From contig JAFTEK010000064.1 of NCBI GenBank assembly GCA_017453705.1, positions 1-5,724 on the forward strand: DNA of 5,724 nt, in the 5' to 3' direction. The notes under the pieces are model-generated. The model saw nothing but the letters and a program-made list of their open reading frames with translations. It was not told the origin of the DNA and ran no database searches. The position numbers and the translations under genes were made by a program. Positions 4,082 to 5,724 of the stretch are shown here, one piece after another (positions within the stretch are counted from its first letter, which is position 1; every line of letters starts with the position of its first letter). The DNA comes from Treponema sp. GTDB taxonomy: Bacteria; Spirochaetota; Spirochaetia; Treponematales; Treponemataceae.

Positions 4082-5200
4082 ATGGAATTTCTTTCAAAGA
4101 GGCTGGAAAGCCTTAATCCCTATGTTCCCGGCGAACAGCCGACTGACAGGACTTATATAAAGCTCAATGCCAACGAGAACCCCTATCCGCCGCACCCCAG
4201 CGTCATTAGTGCCGTCAAGGATGCCCTGGAAAAATCCCCGGAGAAACTAGGCCTGTATCCAGACCCGGATGTTACCGAGCTAAGGTGCGAGATTGCCAAT
4301 ATGCTCAACAAAACCGGGGGAGCCTTTGCAAGTGAAAATGCCAGCGCGGATTTGGGCTTTGAAATAACTCCCGACATGATTTTCTGCGGCAACGGAAGCG
4401 ATGAAGTCCTAAGCTTTGTGTTCTATACTTTCTTTGACTCCGACCGCCCCCTTGTTTTTCCCGAACATACATACAGCTTTTACCCGGTCTACTGCGGCTA
4501 TTACCAGATTCCAATGGAGCGCGTTCCGCTCCTTGCCGACTGGAAGCTCGACTTGGACAAGATGATACAGGCATCTTCCAGGAACAAAAGCGGCATGATA
4601 TTCGCCAACCCCAACGCACCTACCAGCCTTGCCCTAAAGAGAGCAGAAGTCGAGAGGATTCTGGACGCAGCCCCGGAGGGAAAGGTCGTTGTGGTCGATG
4701 AAGCCTACTGTGACTTTGGCGGTGAAAGCAGCCTGCCCCTGCTGCGTACACACAAAAACCTTGTGATTGTCAGGACATTCAGCAAGTCCCTGTCATTCGC
4801 AGGGATGAGGCTGGGCTACATCGTGGCAAACCCGGAGCTGATTCAGGCCGTGTTTAGGGTAAAGAACTCTTTCAACCACTTCCCCGTGGACTTTGTTGCC
4901 AAAACCGCCGCCATAGCCTCTTGCAAGGCAGTGGAATACTATGCCGAGAATGCCCGCAAGATTGTGGCTGAAAGGGATGATTTTACCGCCTTTCTGAGGG
5001 AAAAAGGCTACTTTGTGCTGGACAGCTCAACAAACTTCGTGTTCACGCGCAAGGACGGAATCGGAGGCAGGCAGATTTACGAAAAAGCAAAGTCCGCCGG
5101 TATCCTGATCCGCCACTTTGCCACACCTGGTATAGAGGATTTTGTACGTATCACAATAGGTACTCACGAACAGATGGAAGAGCTAAAAAAAGCCCTGTAA
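4082..5200 (+). CDS. hisC: HisC-family PLP-dependent aminotransferase (histidinol-phosphate aminotransferase)
   Basis: This 372-residue cytosolic fold-type I aminotransferase would transfer an amino group between glutamate and imidazole-acetol phosphate in histidine synthesis. The start region (Pro-Tyr-Val-Pro-Gly-Glu-Gln-Pro) and Asn-Ala-Asn-Glu-Asn-Pro-Tyr-Pro are HisC hallmarks. Cys-Gly-Asn-Gly-Ser-Asp-Glu forms the phosphate-binding turn. Asp206 and Tyr209 in Asp-Glu-Ala-Tyr contact the PLP ring, Lys235 in Thr-Phe-Ser-Lys-Ser is the Schiff-base lysine, Arg243 lies in Ala-Gly-Met-Arg-Leu-Gly, and Arg356 in Val-Arg-Ile-Thr-Ile-Gly should bind the substrate carboxylate. The usual Asn-Pro-Asn-Asn-Pro-Thr-Gly motif reads Asn-Pro-Asn-Ala-Pro-Thr-Ser (176-182). 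No other histidine genes are in view, so an aromatic or other amino acid substrate is possible. A GTG at 4025 would extend the protein by 19 residues but lies within the hairpin and before the promoter, so ATG 4082 is preferred. Confidence 0.85.
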   Translation: MEFLSKRLESLNPYVPGEQPTDRTYIKLNANENPYPPHPSVISAVKDALEKSPEKLGLYPDPDVTELRCEIANMLNKTGGAFASENASADLGFEITPDMIFCGNGSDEVLSFVFYTFFDSDRPLVFPEHTYSFYPVYCGYYQIPMERVPLLADWKLDLDKMIQASSRNKSGMIFANPNAPTSLALKRAEVERILDAAPEGKVVVVDEAYCDFGGESSLPLLRTHKNLVIVRTFSKSLSFAGMRLGYIVANPELIQAVFRVKNSFNHFPVDFVAKTAAIASCKAVEYYAENARKIVAERDDFTAFLREKGYFVLDSSTNFVFTRKDGIGGRQIYEKAKSAGILIRHFATPGIEDFVRITIGTHEQMEELKKAL

Positions 5201-5211
5201 AACAGGACAAC

Positions 5212-5218
5212 AGGAGGG
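5212..5218 (+). promoter_or_regulatory. Strong Shine-Dalgarno AGGAGGG for the phosphoesterase gene
   Basis: AGGAGGG lies 7 nt before the ATG at 5226 in the 25-bp gap after hisC. No promoter or hairpin is evident in this gap, supporting co-transcription with hisC. Confidence 0.8.
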
Positions 5219-5225
5219 ACAATCG

Positions 5226-5724
5226 ATGAAACTATTAGCAATCAGCGACTTGCACGGCAACCTGTCTGTGCTGGATAAGATGGCAGAAATTTTCAAGGAA
5301 GCAGATGCTGTCCTGTTTGCCGGTGACTTTGCAAAATTCGGCGACAGCTCAACGGGCCTGCCCGCGCTGGAAAAACTGTGCTCCATGCACGAATCCATAT
5401 ACGCCGTAATAGGGAACTGCGATGAGCCGGTCTTTCTGGAAGAACTGGAAAAACGCGATGTCTCCGTGGAAAAAATCCTTTCTAGCCACGACGGGCTTTC
5501 CATCACAGGGAGCGGCGGCGGAAGCAAGTTCACCGGAACAACCCCCTTTGAGCGAACTGACGAAGAGCTGCTTTCAGATTTTGCAATGGTGACACAGCAG
5601 GATGCCGGTGAGTGGAACAACTTGATTGCCATAATGCACAACCCTCCCAAGGACACAAAGTGCGACACCATATCAGGCGGAGTCCATGTGGGCAGCCCCC
5701 TTCTCAGGAAGTTCATAGAGGATT
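5226..5724 (+). CDS. Calcineurin-like metallophosphoesterase (PAE1087-type), 3' end beyond the window
   Basis: The first 166 residues are visible, with no stop before the window edge. Metal-binding motifs of the calcineurin-like phosphoesterase fold appear in order: Asp8-Leu-His10-Gly (motif I), Gly-Asp34 (motif II), Gly-Asn64-Cys-Asp66 (motif III, with Cys where His is common), and His138-Asn-Pro-Pro (motif IV). The later Gly-x-His-x-His motif should lie just past the end. The run Gly-Gly-Val-His-Val-Gly-Ser followed by Leu-Arg-Lys-Phe-Ile resembles the PAE1087-type family, whose natural substrates are largely unknown. No signal peptide is present, so it is cytosolic. It follows hisC by 25 bp with a strong Shine-Dalgarno and probably shares its transcript, but no link to histidine synthesis can be read from the sequence. 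Confidence 0.85.
   Translation, partial: MKLLAISDLHGNLSVLDKMAEIFKEADAVLFAGDFAKFGDSSTGLPALEKLCSMHESIYAVIGNCDEPVFLEELEKRDVSVEKILSSHDGLSITGSGGGSKFTGTTPFERTDEELLSDFAMVTQQDAGEWNNLIAIMHNPPKDTKCDTISGGVHVGSPLLRKFIED

Overview
The window holds six protein-coding genes, all complete except the last. Coding sequence is near 50% GC and the gaps are clearly AT-richer. Gene content and protein style suggest a spirochaete, most likely a Treponema-like host-associated or gut anaerobe: a membrane-anchored NusG-domain-II protein, an M29 aminopeptidase, a secreted Ig-plus-esterase-fold protein, and HisC beside a PAE1087-type phosphoesterase. This assignment is inferred from protein resemblance only; no marker gene is present.

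Layout. Positions 1-173 are non-coding, with a short inverted repeat (6-28) and a 23-bp tandem repeat (48-155) that runs into the promoter region of the NusG-domain-II gene (174-545, +). That gene converges on a class I SAM methyltransferase (569-1333, -) with a 23-bp gap. Upstream of the methyltransferase, and also on the minus strand, is an M29-family aminopeptidase (1450-2562). The 116-bp gap between those two holds a perfect 15-bp inverted repeat and a consensus-like promoter. A divergent 161-bp gap follows, then a secreted alpha/beta-hydrolase-fold protein (2724-3959, +), a two-tier hairpin (3977-4038), a HisC-family aminotransferase (4082-5200, +) and a calcineurin-like phosphoesterase running off the window (5226 onward, +). 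HisC and the phosphoesterase look like an operon. The other genes look like separate transcription units, each with its own promoter candidate and usually a hairpin after the preceding gene.

The most notable pattern is how translation appears to start. The two genes with good Shine-Dalgarno sequences are the secreted protein, which has a long leader, and the phosphoesterase, which is internal to an operon. The genes that open transcripts without a good Shine-Dalgarno have a -10-like hexamer 6, 6, 11 and about 12 nt before the ATG. This predicts leaderless or nearly leaderless mRNAs for the aminopeptidase, hisC, methyltransferase and NusG-domain-II genes.

Second, the secreted esterase-fold protein has Gly-Gln-Gly-Glu-Gly where a Gly-x-Ser-x-Gly nucleophile elbow is expected. 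The likely Asp and His of the triad are still present, so it may be a pseudo-esterase. No obviously new multi-gene system is visible.
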